Source: Acanthopleura granulata
Lineage: Eukaryota; Mollusca; Polyplacophora; Chitonida; Chitonidae
DNA: 64,000 nucleotides
Direction of reading: 5' to 3'
Assembly: GCA_016165875.1 (NCBI GenBank)
Contig: JABBOT010000010.1
Span: 7,595,875 to 7,659,874 of the forward strand
Position 1 is the stretch's first letter. The number at the start of each line of letters is the position of its first letter. The position numbers were made by a program, and so were the translations under genes. Shown piece by piece: positions 48,770-62,700 of the stretch. Under the pieces are notes generated by a model. The model ran no database searches and was not told the DNA's origin. It saw only the letters and a list, made by a program, of their open reading frames with translations.

Positions 48770-50740
48770 GGCTACCAGCATTCAATCCAGAATGGAAAAT
48801 GACTTAACTTGCTGATTATATAACATCAGTAATTAAAGTGTAAATCATAGCATGTAATTAATTGGAAAGTTTTTGAACTTGATTGTAAAGTTAAAATAAT
48901 ATACAGGAATTGGAGTGATGTTTTGATTTGTAAACAAAGATCACTTGAGGTGGGATGGTGAGATGCTTCGGAATCTAACGTGTGTGTTGTCTGCAACCAC
49001 AAATGTTTTTGTGTGCAAGATGATTGCCTGTCTTTCTCAGAAGTATTATTTCAATAGAATACATGCTTACAAACCAAATTCTTTTCATGTTTTTCATTTT
49101 ATATGTAAAGCAACAGAGAAAATGTGCTGTAAATGAAGACATAACAGACATGAGACATGGCCTGTGAAAGGTGAACTCAGTGCTTTATCAGGAGGTTTCT
49201 CCTATTATTATAGAAGATTGTGGAAGTTTTCTGTGTTCAGACTGCAGTAATAATTTATAATATAAATTTTTATAATTAGCCAGTTTGTGAAGAAAATGTG
49301 TCACTGTTTTTGTTTTTTTTTTTTAGAAAAGAACCTTGCAGTGTCAAAATGTAGCAGTTTGTGTGTTGTCATTCACTGGCAGATGAATGAACCATGGCCA
49401 CTGTGAAGTCAAGATACACTGAAGTCCAAGTGAAACAATGCCTAGCATTTTGAATAAATTATAGACTGTTTAGATTTTCGTGGCTTATTTCTGGCAAAAC
49501 ATAACCTACATCAGTTTGCTTACATATGTAAAAAAAACCCCATAAAATGTAACACATTCATCATTGTGCATTTACTGAGTCAACTATCCACCCTCTGTGA
49601 CTGGGTGGGGCATCGTGTCATTAAGTGCGTTGATGTTTGGCTACACGCTCCTATCTAAGAACACAGGTGCCTACGATTTCCCAGAAACGTCCAAGGCTCG
49701 TATGCATAATTCTGTTCTAGATTAAATGGTTTGTGTCAACATAGGCAAACAGATGTTGCCATTGCAGATGTTGTCATGGTAGCAATAAGTAACTGAAGTC
49801 AGAGGCTTTTTGAAACAAAGCCCTGGTTTTCAGATTATCCTTTCAGATGACATGCTGGAGATTACGCCCAATGGAAAATTTTCCAACCATTGAAACGGTA
49901 TAGATATGAATATGGTATAGAAAAACAACAAACAGAAACGTGTATTAATGTTTTAATGTCGGTATACTCTTCAAAGCGATTGATACAAATCCTTATACTG
50001 GCCAAACAATAAATGGGCTGCGTTAAGATCAATAAAGTCGTTGTGGAAGGAGACCCCTTGTTACAATCCCATCCCCAAGGTTTAACTGCATCAGAAGGTC
50101 GGCACAGAGCACCTCCCACCTCCCCTTCTACCGGGCTCCGCTTTATTACATCCACACACACAAATTTGAGTGTAACTGTCACAGCGGTGTAAAATATATG
50201 TACAGCTGAAGCACAATTAAGTATAAAGAAATTATAATTTGACAACAATGCCATACATATGTGTACGTGAAAGTGACTTATTATATGCTGTTTTTTTTTT
50301 ATTCTACCAAATCCGTTGAATATGCGCCATGATTTCATACATTCTTATAACTGTATAAGGGCTCTTGCACGAAACCCTATTAACGTTACGAGCATGTAGC
50401 TACCATGACGACGTAATACCTACAGCGTTTGTTGCCATGGTATAGTTACGTACTCGTAACGTTAACAGGGCTTCGTACATGTGTACCATGCACCAACAGC
50501 ACCTGGCTTATAAATTGTAACCTGCATTATATTAGGGAAATGACGTAGAATATGACCGCTGAAGGCTGCGGACACCTAACGTGTCTGTATACTGTTCATC
50601 ATTGTGTGAATCTTGATGGGTATTGTCACATCGACCACATGTGGGTGGGTCTTGGTTCATGTCGAATTATAATTCACTGAGTATTTTCTCTCATATTTTT
50701 GTACTTGTTTTTAGAAAACTGTCATCACAAACGATTTTTT
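48770..50740. other. MKKS 3' flank and gap to the receptor gene
   Basis: Holds the MKKS 3' UTR (AATAAA at 49453), a SINE family B block near 49590-49630 (GTGACTGGGTGGGGCATCG), and the inverted repeat at 50369-50476. The minus-strand open stretch 50338-49862 has no recognisable similarity. Confidence 0.5.
50369..50476. repeat. Inverted repeat with 39-41-bp arms (possible MITE or foldback)
   Basis: Left arm 50369-50407 begins ACGAAACCCTATTAACGTTA and ends TACCATG. Right arm 50436-50476 is its reverse complement with about five mismatches and small shifts (TAACGTTAACAGGGCTTCGT). The loop is 28 nt. Confidence 0.88.
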
Positions 50741-53700
50741 TTATATCACTGCAGTTTTGGATGTTACCGGCACAGAAGATTTCATTTTCTTACTGCTTTT
50801 GGGTTTTGTCTGATTTTGAACGTGACTGAGACCAATTTCTAAAATGAGAGCTAATATAGACAATCCAAGCCCGACCCCAAGTGTGAAGAACACACCAGAG
50901 AGCGTGTGAAGAGCTATATTATCCACTTCACTGATTTCAGTCGTCTTCCCTCGTTTAGAGCTCCACCATTTCTTCTTCAGTTTTGTCACAATTCCGAATT
51001 TCATCAAACGTGTTAGTCTGAAATGCAAACATAGATTTGCGCACACGTAAGTAAGGCGTACCGATAACTCTTTTACAAAGCGTTTAACGTTGTGGACTTC
51101 AATTCAAACAATCACACAGTTTTAGTTGATAAATTTGAAAAACACGTTCAACATTCCTCTCTATAAAGTATATAGCCATGCATTTATACAATATCATCAC
51201 TACTTTTAGACTGTCGGTGTATAAACACGGTCCACGTCAGTCATGACGAGCCTTTTTATACGGCATATGACCTGTTATAAAACAATTTCTCATAACTAGG
51301 TGCAGCTCTTTTCGAGCGTATAACGAAACGTTGTTTAATACTGATTGATTGATTAACTGAGCGGTATTTCTTGAGTTTTAAGACGCATAAAACTTGGTGG
51401 GTTGGTGATACCTCTCATAGACCAAAACCGTTCCATGTCACGCTGTATTCTTGACAATCGTCCCCACGTTAAGTTATACACGATCTTGCCGTGGGACAAA
51501 GCTGCAGAGTGGAATTTCCCCTCCGTCTGTTTCATTCTTCCCAGCTTAGCTTAAGGAAACACAGATCTGTACTCTTCCGCTCACTTTCGTGAAACTGGAT
51601 CTCTTCTGGTCAGCTACGCTACATATGTCTCCGGTCGTAAGTGGGAAGGTCCACCTGCAACCTGCGGATGGTCGTGGGTTTCCACCAGGCTCTGCCCGGT
51701 TTCCTTTCACCACAATGCTGACCGCCATCGTATTAGTGAAATATTCTGGAGTACGGCGTAATACATCAATGAAACAAACAAAATAAACAAATCGATATGT
51801 CAAAGTTGTGGACTACAGAAGCATGTTTCCTTTAATCCTATAGCAGTTCTGACTTCACATCATCTAGCGTAGAAACGGAGTCACATGATTCTAAAATGGC
51901 GGTTTGTAAAGTTAAGATGCTGTCCGAGTGAATGCGTCGATTACATTTGTGCTAATTGCGATGTTATGATCCCACACAATGAAGTGATATGAATTCAGAA
52001 TTACATAAAGATCACGGGAAAGGGGTTTTCGTCACAGGTTGTTCCAGGTTAATAAATGTAGCGATTCATTGTGCTTAATGTGGAAGGTGAGCTGGAAACA
52101 CGGCCAAGCGATCTTAGAGATAAATGACCCCTTGCAACTATATATAGGAGATATTAGCCGATGTATATCATGGTTGGTAACGAATATTTTTTTCAGTCGG
52201 CCTATTCCATCGGCTAGACCATGTTATGTAACAATTTCAACCGCATACCGAGGAAGCCCTTGCGTCATTTCGGAGAAGATCTGTCACTGTGAGTAGGATG
52301 GAAATCGGCCTGAGCGGCAGGGATACGATTTACCATCTACAGTTGCGAGGGGTTCTTTCCCTACTTTTGTCACACGGTAGAAGCACAGACTTCTTGAAAT
52401 CCTTATATTCTTTTATCCAAGGAGATAAAACTGTGTCAAGACAAGTCTTTATAATGTGAACGTCATAAGTCTGAACAGTAAACCGTGTGGGGTATGGAAC
52501 CTAGCAGTGCGGCCAAGTTGGTCATAGATTCCATATATGGACATTTGGTCCTCTTGATCCCTAATAATATCATGTTAAGCATGTGAAGGTATATTCTTAT
52601 AGTCAGTGTCAGTGTCATAGAGTAACTGTGCCTAATCGAATCTGTTTTAGTTCAACAGAACATGTCTGGTAGTGTAAAAGTGAGCGTAAGTCGACTTGCG
52701 TTGGTGAAAATTAGGCTTCGGTATCAGGAAACACCTGGTATTGAAAGAAAAATTCTTTACATGAGTCACAATTTTAGTTGGGTTAACCCTTTTGTTAGTT
52801 AGCACTAAGTCTGGTTTAAGTTACGAAAGTTTTGTGATCCTAAACCCAGAGACCAACTCGACAGTCGGCCTATTTCGCTTATTTCAAAAAGTTTGACCAA
52901 ATCTTGCCAGAGTGAGCATCTGACAGTGGCTTACAGTAATAGCCGACTTCGACTGGAGCATCTTGCAGTTTTGACGTAGCTATGTGACTGTCCCATGAAC
53001 TGTTGCTTGCGATGTATTAGACAATCACCAAGTCTCCGATTGACATACAACTTTAAAATTGACCGGCATAAACGTAATGACTGGGGTACAACTCCACTTG
53101 AGTCGCGCCGCTGTTGTGCATACATGATCTCAAACTACTCGACGCAGCGGTTAATTTGAGCTGGGTTTTAAGATCTCGTGTAGACCGAGTTTTGGTGGAT
53201 GAGGAGAACTAGTGCCGTGTCGGGTGTCCACAGGTGCTTTCATATGCCGCCAGATGATAGGAATTGCCAAAAACTCACTTGCTTCAAATGGCAAGATCGA
53301 TCTACGCCCGGGTCACTATTAGTCTACTTGTAATCAGATTTGACTCACCCTGCAGATATGGTGTCTTTGTACGGCGAGTTCTGCTGTAAACCTATGCAAA
53401 TGTCTTTTTCGAAAAACACATCACCAAACTTAAGGACGGACTGCTGTGGTTGGTCAGTCGGAAACGGTAGCTCTACTCCAATGAACACGTATTTCTCTTC
53501 TAATACACGCTCGACGTGAACCCGGTAATCTGTGCTCAATAATCTCGGATCCGAAACTGCTGCTGCTTCAATTTTCTTCCACAATTCCTGGTGTTGCAGT
53601 TCCTCCGTGATTGTCTGGAGGATAACAATGTTGTATGGTTATTGTATATACGGTTTATTGCAATCATGAAATACGACAACCTTTAACCTCGGACTACCTT

Positions 53701-56700
53701 AACATCCGGCCTATAACCAAGTTATACGGAAGTTACTTCGTTGCTGAAATGCCAGATATGTGCAGTGTATTGGCGTTTTTATCTGAACGATTTATTCTAC
53801 CAGCTGTGTATTGCAGCCCGCATAACAATATCTATCCAAGGAAGCAAGGCTTCAAATATTGGCATACCTGCTTCCACAGAAAGACGGCTCCATTCCATGC
53901 CAAACTGACTTTTGTGCTCTTGTAACCCATGAGCACTACGTTACCTCGTTGTCCACAAATGCTTATCGCAAAGGTAGGACAAAGCAATTATGGGCCATAC
54001 AGTTTCAGTCAGAATTACCTTATGCAGAAATGGTTCTAATTCCCCCTAAAATAAATTTGCCAATAAACCGATATTGGCCTACTGTCTATAAATAACCTAT
54101 AGAGTTACCACAAAGCGTCACTGAAACCAACCACCACAAAATCCTGCTATCGTGGAAGAAACAAATGCATGCGGGAAAGATTCGTGTACCTGTAGAAACA
54201 TTTGCTCTGTCCCTGATCCGAAAACGCCATATTTGTACTCCGTCTGCTTACACATTTCATCGGCCGATCTAAACGGAAGCTGCGTTGAGTTTGCACTAAG
54301 GCAGGCGATCAAAATGGCGCTGTAAGTGACGGAGAAGACGACAGAAAACATCCACCAGGAAGCAATAATCAGCTTTCCCGTAATTGTGACTGGCTGTGAG
54401 AGCGAACCTGGAAACATTCAATACATGGCAAAGATTTGTGAAATGCATGCGAAATTTACTGCATTCTAACTATCGAATGTCAAATGAGTTCAAAGGCCTA
54501 TACCAAGGTTACCAAATGGTACAGATGGTACAATGAATGAAGAAAAAAATGTTGTTTGATTAGTTTTTGTATTGCTAATTACACGCCCATATTGCTAAAT
54601 AACCGCTATTTATACCCACATGGTACCTTTCCTGGGTATCTATTTATGTATCGTATATCTGTTGATTTCAGTAACCGTTTTTCATGCAAGTTTAAACCAG
54701 AATTTGAGAAGAGAATTGTTCATTCAGGCTGACAACAATAAAATTTATCTCAGAGACCCGGAACTCTCTAGGGTTTTTAATGAATGTTAGATATCACCTT
54801 TAACACCCTTCTTCTTATTCTGTCAGATACAGTTAACAGTTGAATTGTCAATCACGTTAACACATTGAATATTTATAAATCCATTATTAGACGGCAGTTA
54901 CATTATCCCATTATAGGATAGTTCATTGGATTTGACCGTTTTGTAAGTAATAGTTATAAATATAACGTTAATATGAAATATAGTGCAATTACTAAGCCCG
55001 CGCAGCAGATAGTCGGCAATCTCCGTGCTTAAAATTAATCTTCGGGCTTGGTCGAGCAGGTGCTTTTCTCATTTAACAACGATTCAGGTACTTTTTGTGT
55101 TTTTTATTCAATGCTAACATAGAAACAAGAAGCCGTAGGACGAATTAGCCAGAGGAATTGTTATGTTTGACACTTCGTATGTGACTGGGGAATGACTTTT
55201 CAGTTGTCAGTCAAAACTTGATCACTTCATTTTTCGAGACAGTAATCAGGATTCGCGGCCCGCTGCGAGGGCTATCAACATAATGATGCTAGACAGCCAG
55301 GCTCTCAGCAGTCTACTGACATCTTCGTGGTTATTCTGAATGTATTTTGATGTACAAGAGAGGACCATTGAAACACCAACGAAATTATGCGTGCAACTGA
55401 GAAAGTATTCTACACCTGCTGTAGTCATCGTATGGATTCAATTGAATCATGTTCTCTCCGTCATAAGTGCCACTCAAAGAAGCATTATTATTTGCAAACT
55501 GCATACTTACCCTGACTTAGGATTGCTCCAAGGAGAGTAAAACTTTTGTTAACAACACCTGCGTCTAATTCTTGTCTGCCATATTCGTTGTGCAATAATT
55601 TGGATGTTGTGGCCAGAAATATGGATAAGACCACGAGAGTGCCCGACAGGAGTCCCATGGTCGTCAAGTCAACCATGTCAAACAGTGCTAGCCAAATTTG
55701 TCTTCTCAGCCGCGGGTTTAGCATCCACATTGTTACTTGAACACGGTTAAACGGTACAGTGAAATCCATAACAGCTCTTCTTTCTGGTTGAAAACCCAAA
55801 GCTCCGATAATCATGTCCTTTTCCTGTGAATGGGAAGAGTACCGTTTCAGATATTAGACTGCTTAAGCGTTTAAAATAATTTTTAAATGGCATTTTGTCC
55901 AGTGGATTGTTTTTGGCTTAAAAGGACTACCCAAAATACTCGGTAGGACTTGAAATTTAAAGGAACAGACAAAAACAAGTGATACAATGTAGTGTATAGA
56001 TTCTCTGCTTTTCCCGGGCTCTGCGCAGTTTCCTCCCAGCATAATGCTGACCGTTAAATACTATAGAGTTCAGCGTAAAACACAAATCAACTAAATAAAT
56101 AACGTAAATCAAATAAATTATCTGGCTTTGTCGAAGATTTAGCAAATTTCATGGAACATTACAAACAAATTAGACAGAATCTTTGGGTCCGTAAATAATA
56201 GCCAAGCAGTAACCTTAAATGTACGAAAATTTTTAAGGCAGGCAGTGACGTAATCTTTCTTTTCGTGCATGTCACCGAATTCTTTACCTGCAGTTATATC
56301 TGAAGCGAAAGTTTGTCATATCGCGCATACCTGTTAGATACACAGGTTAGTTGGAATACAGTTCACAACAATACTATCCCCTAATAACAAGACAAAGCTA
56401 GTTTACAATAGCGTCTTTTTACGATCGCACGACTAGAGACTGTGCGTGGAATATGTCACCTTTGAAGGGAAGTTTTCCCGCCTAAAGTTATCTGGGCCAA
56501 AGCAGCGAGGTCTTTTGTTCATTTATGGTTTTCTGCTGGCAAATCGGTAGTCTGGCACTGATGTGTTGAAAAGGAACAGTTGTTAATCCGTGTTGGACCC
56601 GAGACGCCAATGTGTGAGAAAAGGTATACCCCATTCCGCGTTATATCGGCTATAAAACACTTAACAATGCAATTCAGTTTTATACTTCGGGAAGGAAAAA

Positions 56701-59700
56701 AAAAAGAATTTTTTCTCATTTTTTAATTACTTAAAAACATTCTTAAAGACATTCATGCCCCAGAATTCTAGCCCTTTTCTTTTTGATACTTCAGTGGTGC
56801 TGCAAAGATGCACCAAGATGACCTACATGTAAATTCTAGATGAGAACATCGGACATGGATGTTCTTCAATGAAAGCAAGACCTCCTCAACAGTACTTCAG
56901 CATCCGGGATGACCAACACTTACCGGTACAGTGATCAATATGGCCTGATTTAGGTATTATCGATCTTCATCTCCATTACGTTGTTTTATTCACGCGTACT
57001 AACGGAAGAAGCAGATCATTGACAGCGTACCTTTCTCTGTAACTGGCCAACCATCCCTGACCAGTTACCATCAGCCTGTGCCACGCCCCACTCTCCTCCC
57101 TCGGGCTCCAGAACATACCTAATGGACATGAAATGTATATTAGAGTATAATTTGTATGTGTAACGCGGAATTTTGTCATTAAATTTTATATTGCAGAACC
57201 GACATATATTATTATATATGTTATATATCATGCAAAAATGAAACTTACATGACGTTATTGTTTTAAATTCATTAAAACAAATAACTTATTGATACCTTAA
57301 TGTGCCCATACATTGGTCATTATATTCGTTAGCAAGTGCGTATCTTACGAAAAATTTAACAGCTGACTTAATTCCTGGAGAAGGTCAATGGAAAACCCTG
57401 ACACGCTCAGATTTCCATAATGGTCTCTTCTTGTGATAATATATGGTGGCCACTGCAAATAAGAACAAGATTTATTTTACTTTGTACAAGTCTGTTGGTA
57501 AGTAAGTTGTAGTGATGACGAAACCAAGACTGAAAAGAATAGTACAATTCAAGAGTCGAATTCACACAGAATAATACAGGCAGTGAGTTAAAAGGTTGTG
57601 CTCTTTGCCATAAAAGCAAGACACTTGGCAGAACAGTAGATAAGGTCCTTCTGCAGATTTCCAAACGTATAGACATCGTGAATATGCACTCTGTAGACCG
57701 CGGCGATCATTTTGTTTCCACCATTGCCAAAGAAACATTTTCTTTAATATCTAGGATGCTAGGATGACAAATATGGGCATTTTACCACTGCTGTAATAGT
57801 TCTGTTTTGCAGTGGCACATTTTAGAATAGCACCAGGTTTGCATTTTTATCTGAAATGTAACCCCAGACGCCCTCCCCACCACCTCCGTCTCACAGCATC
57901 CGTTATGGGCAGAAGCTAGAAGGAGTGTGCTGATATTTGTATTTTGTGCAGAAAGCACTGTATCCATGTGCTCTTACTGTGTATCTTCTACCTGACCAGA
58001 CCAGATATCAAGTGGTAAGGGGAGCTTGTCTTTCAATCGTTTTCCTTACAATTGCCTTTCAAAACCCGGCATTTTACAAAGAATTTGCAGATTCTATCGC
58101 GCTTACTGCCTGTGGGACAGACAGTCAGTGGTCGATGGCGCTCGTATGACCCATTCACCGTCTAACATTAACTGAAAACTATTTGTTTTCCTGCATTATG
58201 ATGTGTATATCTGTGTACATAATGTGTACGTGTGAGAAAGTCTGTCAGTAGCTTGCCAAAGGCTAGTTTTCTGCAGGAATTTCTTCCACAAATAAAACTG
58301 AACTCCATCGTGTAAGTGAAAAATTTCCTGGCATGTTGTTATGCTACAATAAAATCAAATCATAATTATATAATATGCCCTTTTCGAATTGCAGGTAATT
58401 CTTGACTTATTTTGATCAAACTTTTGTCAGTTTGTGAATAGACCGGAGGATCCATTGACAACAACAGCGTCATCAAGTCTGGTGGCATCAGACTCGGGAA
58501 CATTTGTCTTCTTCTTCCATAGTTTCAATGTATACAGCCAAGGAGGCCTGCTTTCTTCTCTAAGACATGATTTGCCATGAAAGGATGGGTATGGTTTGCA
58601 TGGATGGTATGGAACAAATGGTGCAAATTGCCATATATTGACTGATAAACAATGTACAGATTTTTGAACAAACCATAGCTAATTTTAAAAATCTTGACCT
58701 GAAGTTCTGGCTTTGAATATTGTCTTGCAGGTGGCAGAAAGAAATCAGTTTCTTACTATGAAGTTACTAGCTCGATCATATACATATCAACTAACAATGC
58801 CCATTTTCTCTGCTTTGTTAAGTGCATATATCACAGCTTGGTCAATGATTTCTTTCGTGTCTGATTCCTTACTCTCCTCTGTAAATAGGTTCCCTATGTG
58901 TACCATTAGGCCCTACGTCGACGACTGTTTTCGCATGATGAGCACAGGTCGTGCGCATACATTCAGGCTGCATTTAATGTCTTGTATCTTGTTAGAACTT
59001 GATCACCTCAAACTCGGAGACAATGTCAAAACCGAAAATAGCCTCACCATCGCCAGTCTCTGATGCATCATTTTTTCATACGCCTCGCCGATGGCGATTG
59101 TTGAGAATACTGATTTTGTCCCGTGAGCTGTGAATTGGGCCCTGTATTGGGAATGATCATGTCTATCACATGACATGGTGCCCTGGCGCACACTTTAGTG
59201 TCATCCAAGGTGAAGAACCAGATGCAACTTTTGTCAGATCCTGTGTTACATAAGCATCAGGTTCTGTATCCTGTAGGTCCCGTAGAATGTACATGTATTT
59301 TGTCTTGAACGAGAGCGGCTGCCCCACTACTATCCTGTAACCAATCACACCAATGATTTGGAAACCACCTTTCTTAGCGTCTTTACTGATAATTAATCTC
59401 TTTTTGGGAAATCTAAGTGAAAGTAAGTCGCGAATGACATTACTTAGCCCTCACTAGAGTCTGCGTTTCATCAATACACCCATATAGCAGGAATTATCAG
59501 AAATTTTAGGCTTAATTGCTTGACCACGGCGATATGAATGTACTCAATTTTGTTACTATTTATAGTACACGGATTGATAATATGAGGTTTTGGGGAGCTT
59601 TGCGTGATCACTTGTTACTCCCGCCAATAAAAAACTCTCCCCAGTATAATGAGCATATTCTTGTGTCACTTTAGTGTGGAGAACTTTTTGTTACATCTTC

Positions 59701-62700
59701 TTTGTCCAGTCTAGTATGGATTCATTACAAAATCATGTAGATCCGCTCTCCTTGGGACTTTTCTGAGCGCCTGTCAGCGAACAACGTAACAGAATGACCC
59801 TGAAGCTCATCTGCAGCTAGAATTGGATGTAGTCCGTGTATCAGTAGCTGCTGATGTGAACAAATTAGGCTGCCATAGAGATTTACTGAGCAGATTTGTG
59901 TTTTTCTATGGTGATGCTAACACATTTTTTCCACGAATGGGCTGATTTTCATCCCTGTCAGATCATATGCACAGCCAAGTTAACTGGAAAAGCAATTCTG
60001 CAGGATCACAGTCCTGTGTAGATTACCGAGGTGTTTCTGTATCTGTTCTGTGGCTGGGAATTTGTGCTTGCATTGGGTCGTCGGCCGTGAATGTTATACT
60101 GTAATAACTAGACTGCCAATGATTACTTCACTGCATTTACATGCAATGGTGAGAGTAATGGGGACCCACCAAACGCACGGCAGCAGGACCTTCGCGCTAT
60201 TTTATTGACGTCAAATCTTCCGTTTTCGGCTCATCATAACAGCGTCATATTAAAGACAACGCGACGTTAGAACAGAATCCGATACACTGTAATATTATTG
60301 TGCTACAATCAATTTTTGACGTAACAATTGCTCCAGGTTCTGCTTCACACAATCGGCACCTCACGGGATTGAAAACTATGCCGCTTTCCCATTTGGACTC
60401 AGTTTATAGGGTCTAGACTTTTTATATTTGTTAGCTTACCCAGGAAAACAGACACTGACATTCAGGTATTGTGTAATCCCGTACTAAGGTAACGAATATA
60501 TTTAACTTAACGGGGTTTTCTATGATAGTGGCGTTTATTTGCGTGTTACAGAGTTTTACTTGCATCTGATGTGGCATGATGCATTATATAAAAAATGGCA
60601 TTATATAAAAAATGAACCATCAAAACATGGATGCAAAGTCTGCATTTGTCAACAAATCTCGTCGACGTACAGAGATAATGAGGAAAATGCGTTTCTGTGT
60701 AATGGCGAAAAAAAAGGCCACCAGGGTCAGTAAAGTTCATTTTCGCGATTACTCCACAACTAAAAATCTCCAGGAGGACATGATCTGCACATGTGCCAAG
60801 TTTCATGCTTTTATGATAAAATGAACAATACCCTTCAATTTTGCACTCATCGCCTGGAGTATAAGCCCATAAGACATTATACCCTCGGCTTTTATAGTCG
60901 TTCTATTAAGATTAGATGATGTTTTTCTGAACTGCTATAAACCAAGTCAAATAATCGTCCTTTGTTGTGTTTCGTAAGGTGAACACGTTTAGTTTCTGAG
61001 TCATGAGGACATGAACAGAAACGAGGCTTCAACTACCAGGGGTAAGTGAGTTACACGAACAACACAATAATACTCTTTCGGGACCAGTTGGAGTAGAAAA
61101 TCCGGTAAGCAGGATACAGCAGGTCTGCTGTCCCTATGGTTACTGTTAATCATGAGAAATGGCTTACGGACGATCATCTAAGCGATAGTCGAACTTTTAC
61201 GTGTTGTCTGCTAACAACACCGTACCATCAACAGTTTCAACCAAGACCTAAATGATATACATATCTTCAATAATGCAGGCTGAAAGGCATCTACAGGCAA
61301 TACCGTGCATTTAAAAGAAAAGACAACATACTAGTACCGCATAAGATAACATTATTTCGCGCGAGGAGTGTTCACAGACCCAAACGGCCATAGACATTTT
61401 TTCTGACGTGCTTTGTTACTATGTATAGATGGACTTTTAATCTGGAATTCTTACAAGGCCATGCATGGTATAATATACGGAATGTTCAAGGAATCCCATA
61501 GGCTCTTCCATCTATATGGTAAAAAGCAATTTAAAGGGATCGTGCGACGCCACAGCAGAAACAGGGGCGTTCTCGGATTATACAGATAATTTACACCAGA
61601 TTACTTAAAAGTAAAAACATGATGGCGCTTTCGTTTTTTCTTGAGGTGCGAATTTTTGGGGAATATGGGGAATATTATCGATACTTGTATACAATTGGTC
61701 TTTTGTTCACATCTGGAACATCATACATTGGGAAATGTATATATCCAATGCTAAATTTCATATGAGTTATTACAGATAGATTTAAGTTTTACTCTGCAAG
61801 CCTTGGTTTAAAGAAAAGGTCAACATATTTTATCCAATGGCAGCATTATCAGAAAAAGTTTGAATACTGTTCTTGAATGACAACAAATTTAAGCCTTGGC
61901 CTGAATGTATCTATAGAATTCAAATGGCTGTTCTTCATGTTTACTGACCAAGCACAAAATCTTCACTTTTGCCGCTGTCATTGAACCCTTAAGCTGAAAG
62001 GCGTAGTCGGTTGTGTATTTTATTATAAATATGGCTGTATGTGGTACCTAGTCCTACAGTGGAGAAGGCTTCATAATGACACAATCACAGCGATATAACA
62101 AGCAACAGCTCACATAACTCACAGCTAAACTGATTCTTGAACTTTTTGGTTTCTAAACGGGTGTCCTAGATTAAGGATGTCATTTGTGGAGGATGATGCT
62201 AAACGTGACTGCTTATTTTCTTTCTATACTTTTTTCTTACGGGATCTGTAATTACTCGCAATTCCACTGCCCTCAGGTTTAGTTCCTCAGATTCTTTTGG
62301 TTTCGGTGTCGGGGTCGTTGTCACATCTGTGAATAGCTGATCTACTACACTGCGGAAGCTGTCCACCCTGACGTTGTCACACGGACGATTTGCTTCCACA
62401 TCACTGGGAAGTGCCTGTACAAATGAGAACTATTCACTGTATACAAATGGTAAAAACCATCACTGATGGAGCGACCACAAGTGCTTCGAAACAAACAAGT
62501 TTAAATTAAATTAAAAGTATTAATAATACTAATTGTCATTATCGATAGATGCTAAACTGTCAGTTAACCAAACTAAACCGTTCCCAAAAGAAATAAAGCT
62601 TGAATTTGTACATATAAGATACCTTGAGCTGTATTGGCTGTTAATTGCAATGTAATAGACTTCAATGGTCTTGAATCCCTCAGAATGCTACGATATCATC

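Noticed and set aside
49862..50338. 158-codon minus-strand ORF
   Set aside because: No recognisable domain, low-complexity hydrophobic composition, no fit to the receptor exon chain, which ends at 50741.
56906..56926. A 21-nt candidate micro-exon of the receptor (AILITVP)
   Set aside because: It has AG and GTAAGT borders and keeps phase, but it would break the usual continuity between the LQRK and EKDMIIGALG segments seen in the family.
58713..59348. Open stretches on both strands in the receptor intron
   Set aside because: Some protein-like runs, but overlapping frames with stops, no acceptor/donor pair in phase with the receptor, and no family resemblance.
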